In this document: piece by piece, positions 1 through 8,873 of the stretch | Layout: every line of letters begins with the position of its first letter | How positions within the stretch are numbered: the stretch's first letter is position 1 | NCBI RefSeq assembly: GCF_900113005.1 | Contig: NZ_FONW01000001.1 | Span: forward strand, 434,001 to 498,000 | DNA from: Sunxiuqinia elliptica | GTDB lineage: Bacteria > Bacteroidota > Bacteroidia > Bacteroidales > Prolixibacteraceae | DNA: 64,000 bases | Reading direction: 5' to 3' | Notes under the pieces: model-generated | Databases searched by the model: none | Seen by the model: the letters and a program-made list of their open reading frames with translations, nothing else | What the model was told of the DNA's origin: nothing | Translations under genes and position numbers: made by a program

Positions 1-218
1 TGCCCATCGTGCACAATGGTAATAATCTCCATGTTATCATGCGGATGCGTTCCAAATCCCATTTTGGGTTCCACCCAATCATCATTCAAAACGCGCAAGG
101 CTCCAAAATTCAATCTTGACGGACAATAATAGTTTGCGAAACTAAATGTGTGCCGACTTTTTAACCAACCATGATCAGCAGCTCCTCGGCTTTCCGACCT
201 GTAAAGAACAACATTCAT
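1..218 (-). CDS. Pirin family protein (C-terminal part cut off by window edge)
   Basis: Only the first 72 codons are present; the gene runs off the left edge. Translating the minus strand from the ATG at 218 gives the pirin N-terminus: RSESRGAADHGW, then HTFSFANYY, and GFGTHPHDNMEI near residues 54-65. His58 and His60 correspond to the first two metal-binding histidines of the N-terminal cupin in the pirin/YhhW family (quercetinase-like or redox-sensing Fe proteins). A GGAGGGAA stretch precedes the ATG, which supports this start. The gene lies 19 bp downstream of the YceI gene on the same strand, so the two are probably co-transcribed. The family is clear; the substrate is not predictable from this fragment. 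Confidence 0.9.
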   Translation of the reverse strand, partial: MNVVLYRSESRGAADHGWLKSRHTFSFANYYCPSRLNFGALRVLNDDWVEPKMGFGTHPHDNMEIITIVHDG

Positions 219-237
219 TGTTCCCTCCTTTCTTTTG

Positions 238-834
238 TTATTTTTTTGCTACAATCTTGTAAGTCAATGTGAAATCGTCGTGAATCATTTTGTCACCTAA
301 ATTATCAAAAAATGAGGACGAACCATACTTCACATTATAATCTGAGCGATCAATAGTCATCTTTCCAGCTACTGTTAAGCCGTCATTTCCTCCCTCAGAA
401 GTTCCTTCAAATGTAATTGCTTTGGTAATTCCCTTAATGGTTAAATCGCCTGTAAATGTGTAGTTTGTACCCGACATTTTTACATCAGTTAAAACCAAAC
501 TTGCAGTAGGATAAGTTTCAACACCAAAGAAATCATCTGATTTTAAGTGGCCTACCAGCTTCTGATTGTATTCTTCATTGGTAATGTCCTCGTTTGTGAT
601 TGACTGCATGTCGATACTGATTGTACCACCTTTAATTTTCCCATCGACCACTGCGAGCGAACCATCTTTCACCTCGATTGCACCATTGTGCTCACCAGTT
701 ACTTTTTTACCATGCCATCCAACATGACTTGCTTTTGTATCAATTTCATAATTGCCAGCGAATACCGCTGTTCCGAATAGTAAAGCAACACCTAAAGTTG
801 CCCATTTTTTCATTTTCATTGTTTTCATAACCAT
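238..834 (-). CDS. YceI family periplasmic lipid-binding-like protein
   Basis: A protein of 198 residues with a Sec signal peptide (hydrophobic stretch WATLGVALLFGTAVFA, predicted cleavage before GNYEID) followed by one YceI domain. The family fingerprint is visible: an N-terminal HVGWHGKK strand, DFF..ETYPTASL in the middle, and FTGDLTIKGITKAITFEG toward the end. YceI proteins are lipocalin-like barrels that bind isoprenoid-type lipids in the periplasm; the ligand here is unknown. Three in-frame ATGs lie within the first seven codons (834, 825, 816), and the last would still leave a complete signal peptide. The neighbours (OsmC-like, AraC regulator, pirin) suggest a stress or redox response cluster, which is inference. 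Confidence 0.92.
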   Translation of the reverse strand: MVMKTMKMKKWATLGVALLFGTAVFAGNYEIDTKASHVGWHGKKVTGEHNGAIEVKDGSLAVVDGKIKGGTISIDMQSITNEDITNEEYNQKLVGHLKSDDFFGVETYPTASLVLTDVKMSGTNYTFTGDLTIKGITKAITFEGTSEGGNDGLTVAGKMTIDRSDYNVKYGSSSFFDNLGDKMIHDDFTLTYKIVAKK

Positions 835-863
835 CTGTTTTAATTGTTATTAAATTTCAGTTA

Positions 864-871
864 CAAAAATA
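864..871 (-). promoter_or_regulatory. Bacteroidota -7 element upstream of the YceI gene
   Basis: The minus strand reads TATTTTTG, a full match to the Bacteroidota -7 consensus TAnnTTTG. A transcript starting near 857 would give a leader of about 20 nt before the first ATG at 834. I see no good TTTG element at the usual -33 distance. Confidence 0.4.
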
Positions 872-885
872 CAATGGAGCACAAA

Positions 886-899
886 GTCCATAAATGGAC
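886..899. promoter_or_regulatory. 14-bp palindrome, possible operator
   Basis: GTCCAT-AA-ATGGAC is a perfect inverted repeat in the 76-bp gap between the AraC-type gene and the YceI gene, about 15 bp upstream of the YceI -7 element. It could be an operator, for instance for the AraC-type regulator, or a weak hairpin ending the regulator transcript. It is not followed by a strong T-run, so an operator seems more likely. Confidence 0.35.
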
Positions 900-910
900 A
901 AAAATCGGAT

Positions 911-1786
911 TTAATGGTACTTTTTTCGAGTGGCATCACGAAATGCCTTCAGGGTGAGGCCTGTATACTTTTTAAAGAAACGGCTAAAATAGGACGGATC
1001 TTCAAAGCCAAGTGAATAGGCAATCTCCTTGCCACTCAAATCAGTAGCATACAATTTTTGTTTGGCTTCATCAATCACCCGGTTCCGAATCATTTCGCCA
1101 GCCGTAATTCCGGCTGTCTTCTTGGAGACTTCATTCAAACAAGCAGGGCTCATATTCAACTGATCTGCATAAACAGACACGCTTTTTTCTTTGATGTAGT
1201 TTTCCTCAATCAGCTCTTTGAAACGAATAATTGAGAAATTATCAGACTCATTTTCTTGTGCTTGCAAAGGTTGGTATTGCGTTTCAAACAGACGAATGGC
1301 TTTCAGCAAAAACAAATGCAGCAAGTTCAATACGACATCTGTTGTGTAAGTGTCCGGGCGCTCAACTTCTCGAATCATCAACTCAATCACTTGGTTTAGT
1401 TCGTCTTTATCTGCCCCCTCCACCTTCACCATACTTTTAAACTCGGGATTGTTAAAGAGTTCATACTCTTTCAGAGGGGTGTAGTTTTTCTGGTTGTAGC
1501 GAACAAATTCTTCGTTAAAAAGAATAGAAAAGCCACCAGCCGTCGGATCTAAAATCATCCGGTGTTTTAGGCCTGGTGGCACAAAAAGAATCGTATCCTT
1601 TTCGATGACGTATTCAACAAAGTCAGTGGCATGCACCGCTTGGCCATGTTGAAGCCAAAAAATAGAATAAAATTGATGCAAGTGAGGGATTTCATTCTCA
1701 CGACGATCCTGATCTTTAAAATCACAGATCTTCATGATCGTAAAAATCCGCTCTTCCTGCTCTCCAAAAAGGTTTATACGATCCAT
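911..1786 (-). CDS. AraC family transcriptional regulator
   Basis: 291 residues. The N-terminal part is a cupin-type ligand domain (HLHQFYSIFWLQHG near residues 35-50, then FVPPGLKHRMIL near 68-80). The C-terminal hundred residues form the double helix-turn-helix of the AraC family: SVYADQLNMSPACLNEVSKK as first HTH and GKEIAYSLGFEDPSYFSRFF as the second, ending in the KYTGLTLKAFR signature. It lies 9 bp downstream of the OsmC-like gene and upstream of YceI and pirin genes on the same strand, and probably regulates this cluster. The inducer is unknown. Confidence 0.93.
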   Translation of the reverse strand: MDRINLFGEQEERIFTIMKICDFKDQDRRENEIPHLHQFYSIFWLQHGQAVHATDFVEYVIEKDTILFVPPGLKHRMILDPTAGGFSILFNEEFVRYNQKNYTPLKEYELFNNPEFKSMVKVEGADKDELNQVIELMIREVERPDTYTTDVVLNLLHLFLLKAIRLFETQYQPLQAQENESDNFSIIRFKELIEENYIKEKSVSVYADQLNMSPACLNEVSKKTAGITAGEMIRNRVIDEAKQKLYATDLSGKEIAYSLGFEDPSYFSRFFKKYTGLTLKAFRDATRKKYH

Positions 1787-1795
1787 ACGTTCATT

Positions 1796-2212
1796 TTATT
1801 CGACCACGCGAATTTCGCTGCTCATTTTTACCACATCGCGATAAACCGCACTAACTCCACAGTATTTTTCTTCTGAAAGGTGAACGGCTTTTTCCAATTT
1901 TGCCATGGGTAAATCTTTCCCTTTAAACTCGTAAATAACTTTCATGGTATAATATTTTTTGGGATGCTCATCAGTTACATCTCCTTCAACAATCACCCGA
2001 AAGCTATCCGGTATAACTTTCATTTTCTTCAGAATAGAAACCACATCAATTCCTGTACAACCTGCTAATGAAGCCAACATTAGCTTTTTAGGACGTACTC
2101 CTAAATCATCGCCACCGCTTTCAACAGCAGCATCCATGATCAATTGATGCCCATCCATATTCGTTTCGAAAGCCATATTTTCTTTCCAATTCACGTCAAC
2201 AATGTGTTTCAT
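1796..2212 (-). CDS. OsmC/Ohr family peroxiredoxin-like protein
   Basis: 138 residues. It has the OsmC layout: a first redox cysteine in ASLAGCTGID (Cys52) and a second in EEKYCGVSAVYRDV (Cys118). These are the paired cysteines that reduce organic hydroperoxides in Ohr/OsmC proteins. The sequence is closer to the YhfA/OsmC-like branch than to Ohr, so the natural substrate is uncertain. It is the first gene of the minus-strand set osmC-araC-yceI-pirin and diverges from a Crp/Fnr regulator across a 164-bp AT-rich gap that should hold both promoters. Confidence 0.9.
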   Translation of the reverse strand: MKHIVDVNWKENMAFETNMDGHQLIMDAAVESGGDDLGVRPKKLMLASLAGCTGIDVVSILKKMKVIPDSFRVIVEGDVTDEHPKKYYTMKVIYEFKGKDLPMAKLEKAVHLSEEKYCGVSAVYRDVVKMSSEIRVVE

Positions 2213-2376
2213 AACAATTTATCTTTTAACAATTAACTACCTTAATTTTACTTATTTTACCGTGAAATAAAAAGTATGAAGATATCTAAATAAATAGTTT
2301 TACAAAAATAAATGTTCATTGTATATTTAAGTTCAATTTACAGTTTTATTAATTCAATCTTAATAAATAAAGGTTC

Positions 2377-3078
2377 ATGAGAAGTTCAATCAATAGACCC
2401 ACAGAAGAAGAATGCGAACTTTCAGGCTTTCAATTATTTAAAAAACTAACAGAACAGGAATTTGCTCAACTGAATTACGATAAGACCTGCTCTTTATACA
2501 AAAAAGGAAGCATTATTTATCGGGAAGGCAGCCGCCTTACTGGTTTCTATTGTGTTACCAGAGGAATTGTCAAGATTTTCAAAACCGGTATTGATGGAAA
2601 GGAACAAATCATTCGTTTTGCGAAGCGTGGTGAAATTATTGCCTATCGATCTTTGCTAAGTGAAGAGTCGGCTTGTACGACAGCCAAAGTTATTGAAGAA
2701 GCTGTTTTATGCCATATTCCCTATCAAACACTTCAGTTTTTGATTCAGGCCAATTGGCAATTTTCGCATCATATGCTTCAAATTGTTTGCAAAGAATTGC
2801 GTGAAGCCAATGATTTCATTACGGATATTGCCCAAAAAACGGTGCGGGAACGGTTGGCCGAGGTCCTGTTATTACTGAAGGATAGCTTTAATTTGGACAA
2901 TACCAATACCTTACAAATCTCACTAACTCGCGAAGAGTTGGCTAATATTGTAGGTACAGCAACAGAAAGCGTCATCCGTTTACTATCCGAATTTAAACAG
3001 GATAAGTTGATTGAATTACAAGGACGTAAAATAAAGCTTTTGGATTTGAAAGCCCTCTCACGAGTGGCTAACTTATAA
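2377..3078 (+). CDS. Crp/Fnr family transcriptional regulator
   Basis: 233 residues. The N-terminal cyclic-nucleotide-binding fold spans about residues 20-130 (KKGSIIYREGSRLTGFYCVTRGIVKIF, then DGKEQIIRFAKRGE). The C-terminal winged helix carries LTREELANIVGTATESVIR as the recognition HTH at about residues 183-201. The cysteines are scattered and do not form the N-terminal cluster of a classical Fnr, so an oxygen-labile Fe-S sensor is not supported; the effector is unknown. It diverges from the OsmC-like gene and is a reasonable candidate to regulate that cluster. Confidence 0.92.
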   Translation: MRSSINRPTEEECELSGFQLFKKLTEQEFAQLNYDKTCSLYKKGSIIYREGSRLTGFYCVTRGIVKIFKTGIDGKEQIIRFAKRGEIIAYRSLLSEESACTTAKVIEEAVLCHIPYQTLQFLIQANWQFSHHMLQIVCKELREANDFITDIAQKTVRERLAEVLLLLKDSFNLDNTNTLQISLTREELANIVGTATESVIRLLSEFKQDKLIELQGRKIKLLDLKALSRVANL

Positions 3079-3180
3079 AATTCAAAAGGCTATAAAGCAT
3101 TCTTTTTAAAGGTCAAAACACGACCAATTTTGGTCTGTTAATAAACGCTCTGTTTAGTTGGAGCTACAAAATATATAAGG

Positions 3181-3211
3181 GTGGTTTTCTGTAAAAAGGG
3201 AACCACTTTTT
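3181..3211 (+). terminator. Possible intrinsic terminator after the Crp/Fnr gene
   Basis: GTGGTT at 3181-3186 pairs with AACCAC at 3201-3206 and is followed directly by five T. The stem is only six base pairs and lies about 100 bp past the stop codon, so this is a weak call. The rest of the 3079-3325 gap shows nothing else. Confidence 0.4.
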
Positions 3212-3325
3212 CATTTAATATGATGTAGAAGAGAATGGGCTTTTATTAGGTTTTAAGAGACTTCCTGCCACTTCTAAATGAACCTCAATTAATAAATACA
3301 AGTTGTAAAATTAGCCTCAGATAGC

Positions 3326-4510
3326 TTACTTGGTTATCCAGATTTCGGGATTCATCTTTTCACTTTCTTTCCAAACCTGGAATTTTAAAATTGTCTTATT
3401 TCCATCTGCTGAATCGGAAAAGATAGCTCCAATTTTCTGCTTTGTTTTCACTTTCTGTCCCGCTTTAACATGCACTTCTTTTAGGTTTGAATAAACAGAA
3501 AGAAAGCTTCCATGACGGATAATCACAGCCATGTTTCCGCCAGAAATAGCAAAGACCCGACTCACGACACCATCAAAAATAGCCCGTGCTTCGCTTCCTT
3601 TTTGTGTGGTAATTTCAATCCCGTTGCTTTTTACCTTGATGTTTTTCAGTACAGCATGTGCGTGAACACCAAATCGTTCGGTAATCACTCCACGTTCAAC
3701 CGGCCAAGGCAGCCGGCCCCGGTTTTTCTCAAAGTCAGCAGCCAGCAGCTTTTGTTCAGGTGTCATTTCAAACTGCCCTTTTTCCCGGGCTTTACGCGCT
3801 TCTTCTGCCAATAAACGCTCGATTTCCCGATCCAGCTCTTCTTGTTGTTTCTGTTGTTCGCGAAGTTTTTTCCGTAATTGGCGTTGCTGTTTCTGAAGCT
3901 GTTGAACCTGCTTCCGTTGAAGAAGCTTCTCCCCCTCCAATTGCAGGTTTTCAGAGTTTTTTTCGGCAAGTAAATTAGCTTTTTGCTTCTTTTGATGTTC
4001 CAGGCTAACGATCTTCTCCTTCAGTAGGGTGTCAATAGCCTGAATAATTTCGACCTGAGACTTCCGGTATTTAGCGTACTGCCTCAGATAAAGCATTCGT
4101 TTATACGCTTGATTCAAATTCTCAGAAGACAGCAGAAACAGCAGCGCATCGTAACTATTTTTGTTTCTTTGGGCAAAACGGATCATCGCTGCATATTCTT
4201 TTCGAAGTCCATCTAAATCCGCTTTTAGCATCTTCGAAACTTCTGTATTTTCAGCAATGTAAACGTTCAAAACCTGGATCTGGCTTTCTATCCCTCCAAT
4301 AAACTGATTTCTGTTTTGGATTTGAGAATTCAACAATTGCAATTTTCCTAAGCTGGCTTTCTCATTTTTTTGAGCTTCCTGTAAAAGGGAAGAAGTGTAT
4401 TTGATAACTTGCGCCGTATTTACCTTTTTAGCGCGTAAATCAGTAATTGATTGCCCCAGCAAGGACAATGTACCCAAAACGAAGAACAAGCTCAAAAAAA
4501 GGCTTCTCAT
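3326..4510 (-). CDS. EnvC-like murein hydrolase activator (M23/LytM domain, probably non-catalytic)
   Basis: 394 residues: signal peptide (LFLSLFFVLGTLSLLG), a long coiled coil rich in K/E/Q at about residues 25-255, and a C-terminal LytM fold from about residue 285. In active M23 peptidases the zinc ligands lie in an H-x(n)-D motif and in a YAHL-type HxH motif. Here the matching places read NGIEI and VYSNL, so aspartate and histidine ligands are missing. That is the pattern of EnvC, which activates periplasmic amidases during septum splitting instead of cutting itself. It is the last gene of the run TPR lipoprotein - DUF4292 lipoprotein - EnvC, with 12 bp to its upstream neighbour. Confidence 0.88.
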   Translation of the reverse strand: MRSLFLSLFFVLGTLSLLGQSITDLRAKKVNTAQVIKYTSSLLQEAQKNEKASLGKLQLLNSQIQNRNQFIGGIESQIQVLNVYIAENTEVSKMLKADLDGLRKEYAAMIRFAQRNKNSYDALLFLLSSENLNQAYKRMLYLRQYAKYRKSQVEIIQAIDTLLKEKIVSLEHQKKQKANLLAEKNSENLQLEGEKLLQRKQVQQLQKQQRQLRKKLREQQKQQEELDREIERLLAEEARKAREKGQFEMTPEQKLLAADFEKNRGRLPWPVERGVITERFGVHAHAVLKNIKVKSNGIEITTQKGSEARAIFDGVVSRVFAISGGNMAVIIRHGSFLSVYSNLKEVHVKAGQKVKTKQKIGAIFSDSADGNKTILKFQVWKESEKMNPEIWITK

Positions 4511-4522
4511 TGCATTATATGG

Positions 4523-5398
4523 CTATTGCATCCGGTCGTACTTTGCCGGTATGTTGAAATTAAACGATTGGTCTTTTTCGGTTGAAAATTTACTCAGTTT
4601 AATCCTCATCGACAAATCTTTCTCAAGACTAGTAAAGAAAATATCAATATTTCCGGGATATAACTGGCGACCAACTTGGGTGAAATCAGAAAAATTAACC
4701 GTTACTTTTCGATTATTTGTTTGATCATCCAAAATGATTTTTCGGATTTTAAATGTCTTGGGATCAGCATAAATATGTTGAACAATAAAAGCATCTTCAT
4801 CCAGCTTTTTTAGGTAACGATCGATCTTCTCTTCCTTACCTTTCTGCATGATTTTATACAACTTCCTGTTTTTGAAAGACTGCAGCACATACATCCCTGA
4901 GTCAACGTAAGAAACAAACTCTTTGAACTCATTGTCCCGTTCATCATCGCGATACGAAAAAGCTTCATTACTGATCACCGCTTGCACCATTTCAAAATCG
5001 AGATTGGTATTCACAAACTTACTTAAGTACTGGTAATCTTCCTTCAGGTAACTCTTATTCAAATAATTAACCATTTTGACGCTATCGGGAGTCAGGTATA
5101 AACGCGCCAAAGGAACGTTAATCTTACTCAACGTCAACAAAATCTGTTGATCCTTTTCTGACTTTAAATTAGCGCGGAAGGATGTTTTTTCATCGGGGCT
5201 TTCATAATGACAAGCAATCCGTTTAATGGCCAGCATGTCATAGTCAAAAGCATTTTCTTCAATTTTCTTAATCAAGCGGTTGGCACTGATCGGCCTGACC
5301 TTTTCTGTAGTTACTATTTTTGTTGTTTTGCAAGACGCAAAAGCCAGCAACAAAACAAAAATCAGGCTTAGTTTTTCTAGTTGTGAACGTGTTTTCAA
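4523..5398 (-). CDS. DUF4292 family lipoprotein
   Basis: 291 residues. A lipoprotein signal with lipobox cysteine at position 23 (LLLAFASCKTT) predicts lipid anchoring in the envelope. The remainder matches the DUF4292 layout known in Bacteroidota: alternating beta strands such as KRIACHYESPDEKTSFRANL early and VTVNFSDFTQVGRQLYPGNI late, similar to the LolA/LolB-like lipoprotein fold. Its role is not established. The start overlaps the stop of the upstream TPR gene by 4 bp, so the two are translationally coupled, and EnvC follows 12 bp downstream. Confidence 0.85.
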   Translation of the reverse strand: MKTRSQLEKLSLIFVLLLAFASCKTTKIVTTEKVRPISANRLIKKIEENAFDYDMLAIKRIACHYESPDEKTSFRANLKSEKDQQILLTLSKINVPLARLYLTPDSVKMVNYLNKSYLKEDYQYLSKFVNTNLDFEMVQAVISNEAFSYRDDERDNEFKEFVSYVDSGMYVLQSFKNRKLYKIMQKGKEEKIDRYLKKLDEDAFIVQHIYADPKTFKIRKIILDDQTNNRKVTVNFSDFTQVGRQLYPGNIDIFFTSLEKDLSMRIKLSKFSTEKDQSFNFNIPAKYDRMQ

Positions 5399-7167
5399 GG
5401 AGTCAAATTTTCGATGTACCGCGATTCTTTAATTTTCTGTTCCAGAACTTCAGTTCCTTCTCCCAGCAATTGTGCTTTTTTCCAGTTTTCAACGGCTTTT
5501 TCCTTCTCGCCAAGCATATATAAAATGTCCCCGTAATGTTCAAACATGACACCACTTTCGGCCTCTTCACTGTTGATCGCCGATTCGATATAAAACTTTG
5601 CTAACTGGTAGTTTTTACGTTTAAACAATACCCAAGCATAAGTATCCAAATAGGTTGCGTTATCCGGATTGGATTGAACAACTTTTCCGCTCATTCGCTC
5701 GGCCTTTTCAAGCTGCTCGCCTCGAATAGAAAGGTAATAAGCGTAGTTATTCATCGCCATGTAATTCTCCGGATCGAGTTTAATTACTTTATCAAAGGCT
5801 TTAAATGCCTCTTCCACCTGATCGAGATTATAGTTGGCTTCAGCACGATACAATTCAAACTGAATTTTCAATGCCTGGTTGTCCAATACATAAATTTCGC
5901 CGTCCTCAATGGTTTGCAAGGCTTCCTCGTACTTTTTCAACTGAAGCGATGCCACGGCATTCAATGCATACAAAACAGCCTGATTGGGAAATAACTCAAT
6001 GGCTTCCTTACTGTCTTTGTAAAGATTATCAAAATCCATTAAGTCATTATTTATGAATAACAATTGCTGCCAAACAACAAAGTTATCCTGATCTGTTTCA
6101 AGGTATTGACGCAAATAACCTCGGGCTTCCTCAATTTTTCCCTGACTAATCAGACTTTCGGCATAAAGCCTATAGATCCGGTTGTCATCGGGATGAGTTT
6201 TACTTAAGATTCCCAACAATTCACTAACCTGATCCTCGCTCCATTCCGAAGCTTCCGGATTAGCCGTTTGCATCATGTAATATTGCATTTTCGTTTCGGC
6301 ATCCAACTGATCACTTGCAAAGGCCTTTTTCACATGTTCAAATGCTTTTGACGAGTCGTTGTGTTCAACGTAATAACTAGCCAATGAAAAGTGCACAAAG
6401 CCATTATCAGGATCGATATCGAGAATCTTATTGTAATTCTTCAGGGCATTCACCGAATCGCCCTGTTGTTGATACAACTCAGCTAATAACCCGTAATATT
6501 GAGGTTCTTGGGGGTTGGAATCAATCAACTTATGAATTTCATCAAACGCTTTTTCAGGTTTATCCCAAGCAACAAATAACTGCTGTTTGGCAACGGCAAT
6601 TTGCTCGTTCAAACCCGTTTTCTTTTCCAACTGATCGTAAGCGGCAATGGCTTCCGGGTACTTTTCAGCCATTCCAAGTAAAACAGCTTTATAATACAGG
6701 TATTCCAAATTTTCTGGCTCCTGCTCACTTAAATGAGTGTATAAATCAGCTGCCTCGTTAAATTGCTCACGCTGTCGGTAAATCTCCGCTAACATCAGTT
6801 TATACCACGGATTTTCGGCGTTCAGGCTAATGGCTTTTTCCAACAATAGCGAAGCACTGGTTAAATCCTTATTGGCATAATGAATGCTTGCCATTTCATA
6901 CATTGCTGCTGACGAATTGGGATCAATCTCAAGACATCGTGAAAAAATAGATACAGCGTTTTGAATCTTTCCCAGCTTCTTTTGCTTCAAACCTTCAATA
7001 AACAAGTATTCCAATTCATTGGCTTCCTCCTCGCTCAAAGCTTTCTCAGCACTTGTCAGCTCTTCTTCAACAGGCTTATCTGTTTTCACCAATTGTTTCT
7101 GCGAGGCAGAACAAGAAGCCAACAAAACAGCCAACAGCACAAAATATGTTCGTTGTTTCAACGTCAT
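5395..7167 (-). CDS. TPR repeat lipoprotein
   Basis: 590 residues. Lipobox cysteine at position 19 (LLASCSASQ). The rest is tetratricopeptide repeats of the 34-residue type; examples are AVSIFSRCLEIDPNSSAAMY, ALKNYNKILDIDPDNGFVHF and AFKAFDKVIKLDPENYMAMN. Such proteins scaffold protein complexes at the outer membrane. It sits between dut (8 bp upstream) and the DUF4292 lipoprotein (4-bp overlap), an arrangement I associate with many Bacteroidota genomes. No catalytic domain was seen. Confidence 0.9.
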   Translation of the reverse strand: MTLKQRTYFVLLAVLLASCSASQKQLVKTDKPVEEELTSAEKALSEEEANELEYLFIEGLKQKKLGKIQNAVSIFSRCLEIDPNSSAAMYEMASIHYANKDLTSASLLLEKAISLNAENPWYKLMLAEIYRQREQFNEAADLYTHLSEQEPENLEYLYYKAVLLGMAEKYPEAIAAYDQLEKKTGLNEQIAVAKQQLFVAWDKPEKAFDEIHKLIDSNPQEPQYYGLLAELYQQQGDSVNALKNYNKILDIDPDNGFVHFSLASYYVEHNDSSKAFEHVKKAFASDQLDAETKMQYYMMQTANPEASEWSEDQVSELLGILSKTHPDDNRIYRLYAESLISQGKIEEARGYLRQYLETDQDNFVVWQQLLFINNDLMDFDNLYKDSKEAIELFPNQAVLYALNAVASLQLKKYEEALQTIEDGEIYVLDNQALKIQFELYRAEANYNLDQVEEAFKAFDKVIKLDPENYMAMNNYAYYLSIRGEQLEKAERMSGKVVQSNPDNATYLDTYAWVLFKRKNYQLAKFYIESAINSEEAESGVMFEHYGDILYMLGEKEKAVENWKKAQLLGEGTEVLEQKIKESRYIENLTP

Positions 7168-7175
7168 TATTGGGT

Positions 7176-7610
7176 CTAATTTTTTCCCGTATGCCCAAAA
7201 CCTCCAGCACCACGTGCAGTTTCTTCCAATATTTCAACCGGTTTCCAGGCAACGGTTTCATGTTTTGCAACTACCATTTGGCAAATCCGCTCGCCATGGT
7301 TAATGACAAATTCCTCGTTGGATAGGTTAACCATGATGACTTTAATTTCGCCACGATAATCAGCATCAATTGTTCCCGGAGTATTTAAAACAGTCACTCC
7401 TTTTTTAATCGCCAAGCCACTTCTCGGTCTAATTTGAGCTTCAAAGCCTACAGGTAATTCAATAAACAAGCCAGTAGGAACTAAAACGCGTTCTAATGGT
7501 TTTAAAACCACAGGTGCTTCCAAATTGGCTCTGATATCCATTCCTGCAGCATGAGCTGTACCATATGCTGGCAATTCGTTTGATGACTGATTAACAATTT
7601 TTACGTCCAT
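7176..7610 (-). CDS. dut: Deoxyuridine 5'-triphosphate nucleotidohydrolase (dUTPase)
   Basis: Hydrolyses dUTP to dUMP and pyrophosphate, keeping uracil out of DNA and feeding dTMP synthesis. All five trimeric-dUTPase motifs are visible: [16 protein letters not shown], the uridine-binding [12 protein letters not shown] with its catalytic Asp, GERICQMVV, and the glycine-rich GAGGFGHTG at the C-terminus. The start at 7610 ([10 protein letters not shown]) gives 144 residues, the usual family length; an in-frame ATG eight codons upstream (7634) would add a non-conserved extension. The TPR lipoprotein gene follows 8 bp downstream. Confidence 0.97.
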   Translation of the reverse strand: MDVKIVNQSSNELPAYGTAHAAGMDIRANLEAPVVLKPLERVLVPTGLFIELPVGFEAQIRPRSGLAIKKGVTVLNTPGTIDADYRGEIKVIMVNLSNEEFVINHGERICQMVVAKHETVAWKPVEILEETARGAGGFGHTGKN

Positions 7611-7692
7611 ATGTTGCTTTTTTACGATCTGCAAAGATAGCTAAATATCACAAGTTTAGAACTTGTTGCATTTCAATTAACAAAATTTAAAA

Positions 7693-8823
7693 CTATTCCA
7701 TGTAGAACAGTTCTTCCATGATTTTATCGGAAATAAAAAGACCTTCATCGGATAAACGATAGATGCCATCCTCCAAATAAAGGTGTTTACTTTCCAAATA
7801 TTTTTCAGCTTCATCTTGGAAATGAGAAACGTATTTTGAAGCAAAATTAGTCTGCAAATAGTTCAAGGAAATTCCCCATTTGGTTCGAAGTGAAGTGATC
7901 ATGTAGTCGTTGTACTGATCTTGAGCAGACAAAACTTCCGTTTCCCAAAACGGCCCTTTTTCATCAATCGCCTGGAGGTATTTCCGCAGACTGGACACAT
8001 TCCAACGCCTACTTTTATGATCGAAGGAATGAGCAGAAGGACCAAAGCCCAGGTATTTCTTTCGTTCCCAATAAGCTTTGTTATGACGAGAATAACGCTG
8101 ATTACGTGCAAAATTTGAGATCTCATATTGCTCAAAACCCGCTTTTTTCAATTCGCTAAGTAAAAGCTTGAACTGATCAAAACTTAATTCATCCGGTAGT
8201 TCTTTGATTTTTCCCGTTTTCAGATACTCATAGAAAACAGTTCCTTCGTGGTAGGTTAAGTGATAAGCAGATATGTGCTGTACATCCAGTGCTACGGCCT
8301 TTAAAACATTATCCTTCCAATCGGCTAACGTTTGATTGGGTAAACCATAAATCAAATCAATACTGATATTTTGAATACCGGCATCACGGGCTGCCTGAAT
8401 AGAAGCTAAAGCTTGTTGACTGTTGTGTCGCCGGTTCATACTCTTCAAATCGGCATCATGAAAAGATTGCGTTCCGATGCTCAACCGGTTGACCGGGGTG
8501 TTTTTTACCCCCTCCAAAAACTCCGGCGTCAAATCATCCGGGTTGGCTTCCAAAGTAATCTCTACATCATCTGCCACTGAAAAACAATTGGACAAATGAT
8601 GCAGAATACTGCTAATTTCTTCGATTTTTAAAACAGAAGGCGTGCCACCACCAAAATAGATGCTGGCAATTTCTTCCTGCTGCAATTCATTTTTACGCCA
8701 CTCAATCTCTTGTTTCAAGGCCGAAACAAAATCGGTTTTAGCACCAAAATCAGTGGTTTTGTAAAAATCGCAGTAATGACACTTGGTTTTACAAAATGGA
8801 ATATGAATATAAATTCCGGCCAT
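7693..8823 (-). CDS. hemW: Radical SAM heme chaperone HemW
   Basis: 376 residues. The radical SAM cluster motif is CKTKCHYCDF, Cys11, Cys15 and Cys18. The C-x3-C-x2-C-x-F form, without the fourth cysteine of HemN, marks HemW, a heme-binding chaperone often misnamed oxygen-independent coproporphyrinogen oxidase. Other family stretches are YFGGGTPSVL, RLSIGTQSFHD and IDLIYGLPNQT. The winged C-terminal HemN_C region follows (FGPSAHSF and after). It lies 50 bp downstream of the Rrf2 regulator and 82 bp upstream of the preferred dut start on the same strand. Confidence 0.95.
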   Translation of the reverse strand: MAGIYIHIPFCKTKCHYCDFYKTTDFGAKTDFVSALKQEIEWRKNELQQEEIASIYFGGGTPSVLKIEEISSILHHLSNCFSVADDVEITLEANPDDLTPEFLEGVKNTPVNRLSIGTQSFHDADLKSMNRRHNSQQALASIQAARDAGIQNISIDLIYGLPNQTLADWKDNVLKAVALDVQHISAYHLTYHEGTVFYEYLKTGKIKELPDELSFDQFKLLLSELKKAGFEQYEISNFARNQRYSRHNKAYWERKKYLGFGPSAHSFDHKSRRWNVSSLRKYLQAIDEKGPFWETEVLSAQDQYNDYMITSLRTKWGISLNYLQTNFASKYVSHFQDEAEKYLESKHLYLEDGIYRLSDEGLFISDKIMEELFYME

Positions 8824-8873
8824 AAAGCTGTCCCTTTCTCCTTCATTCTCCGATCGCCTGCCGGAATAGTTCT

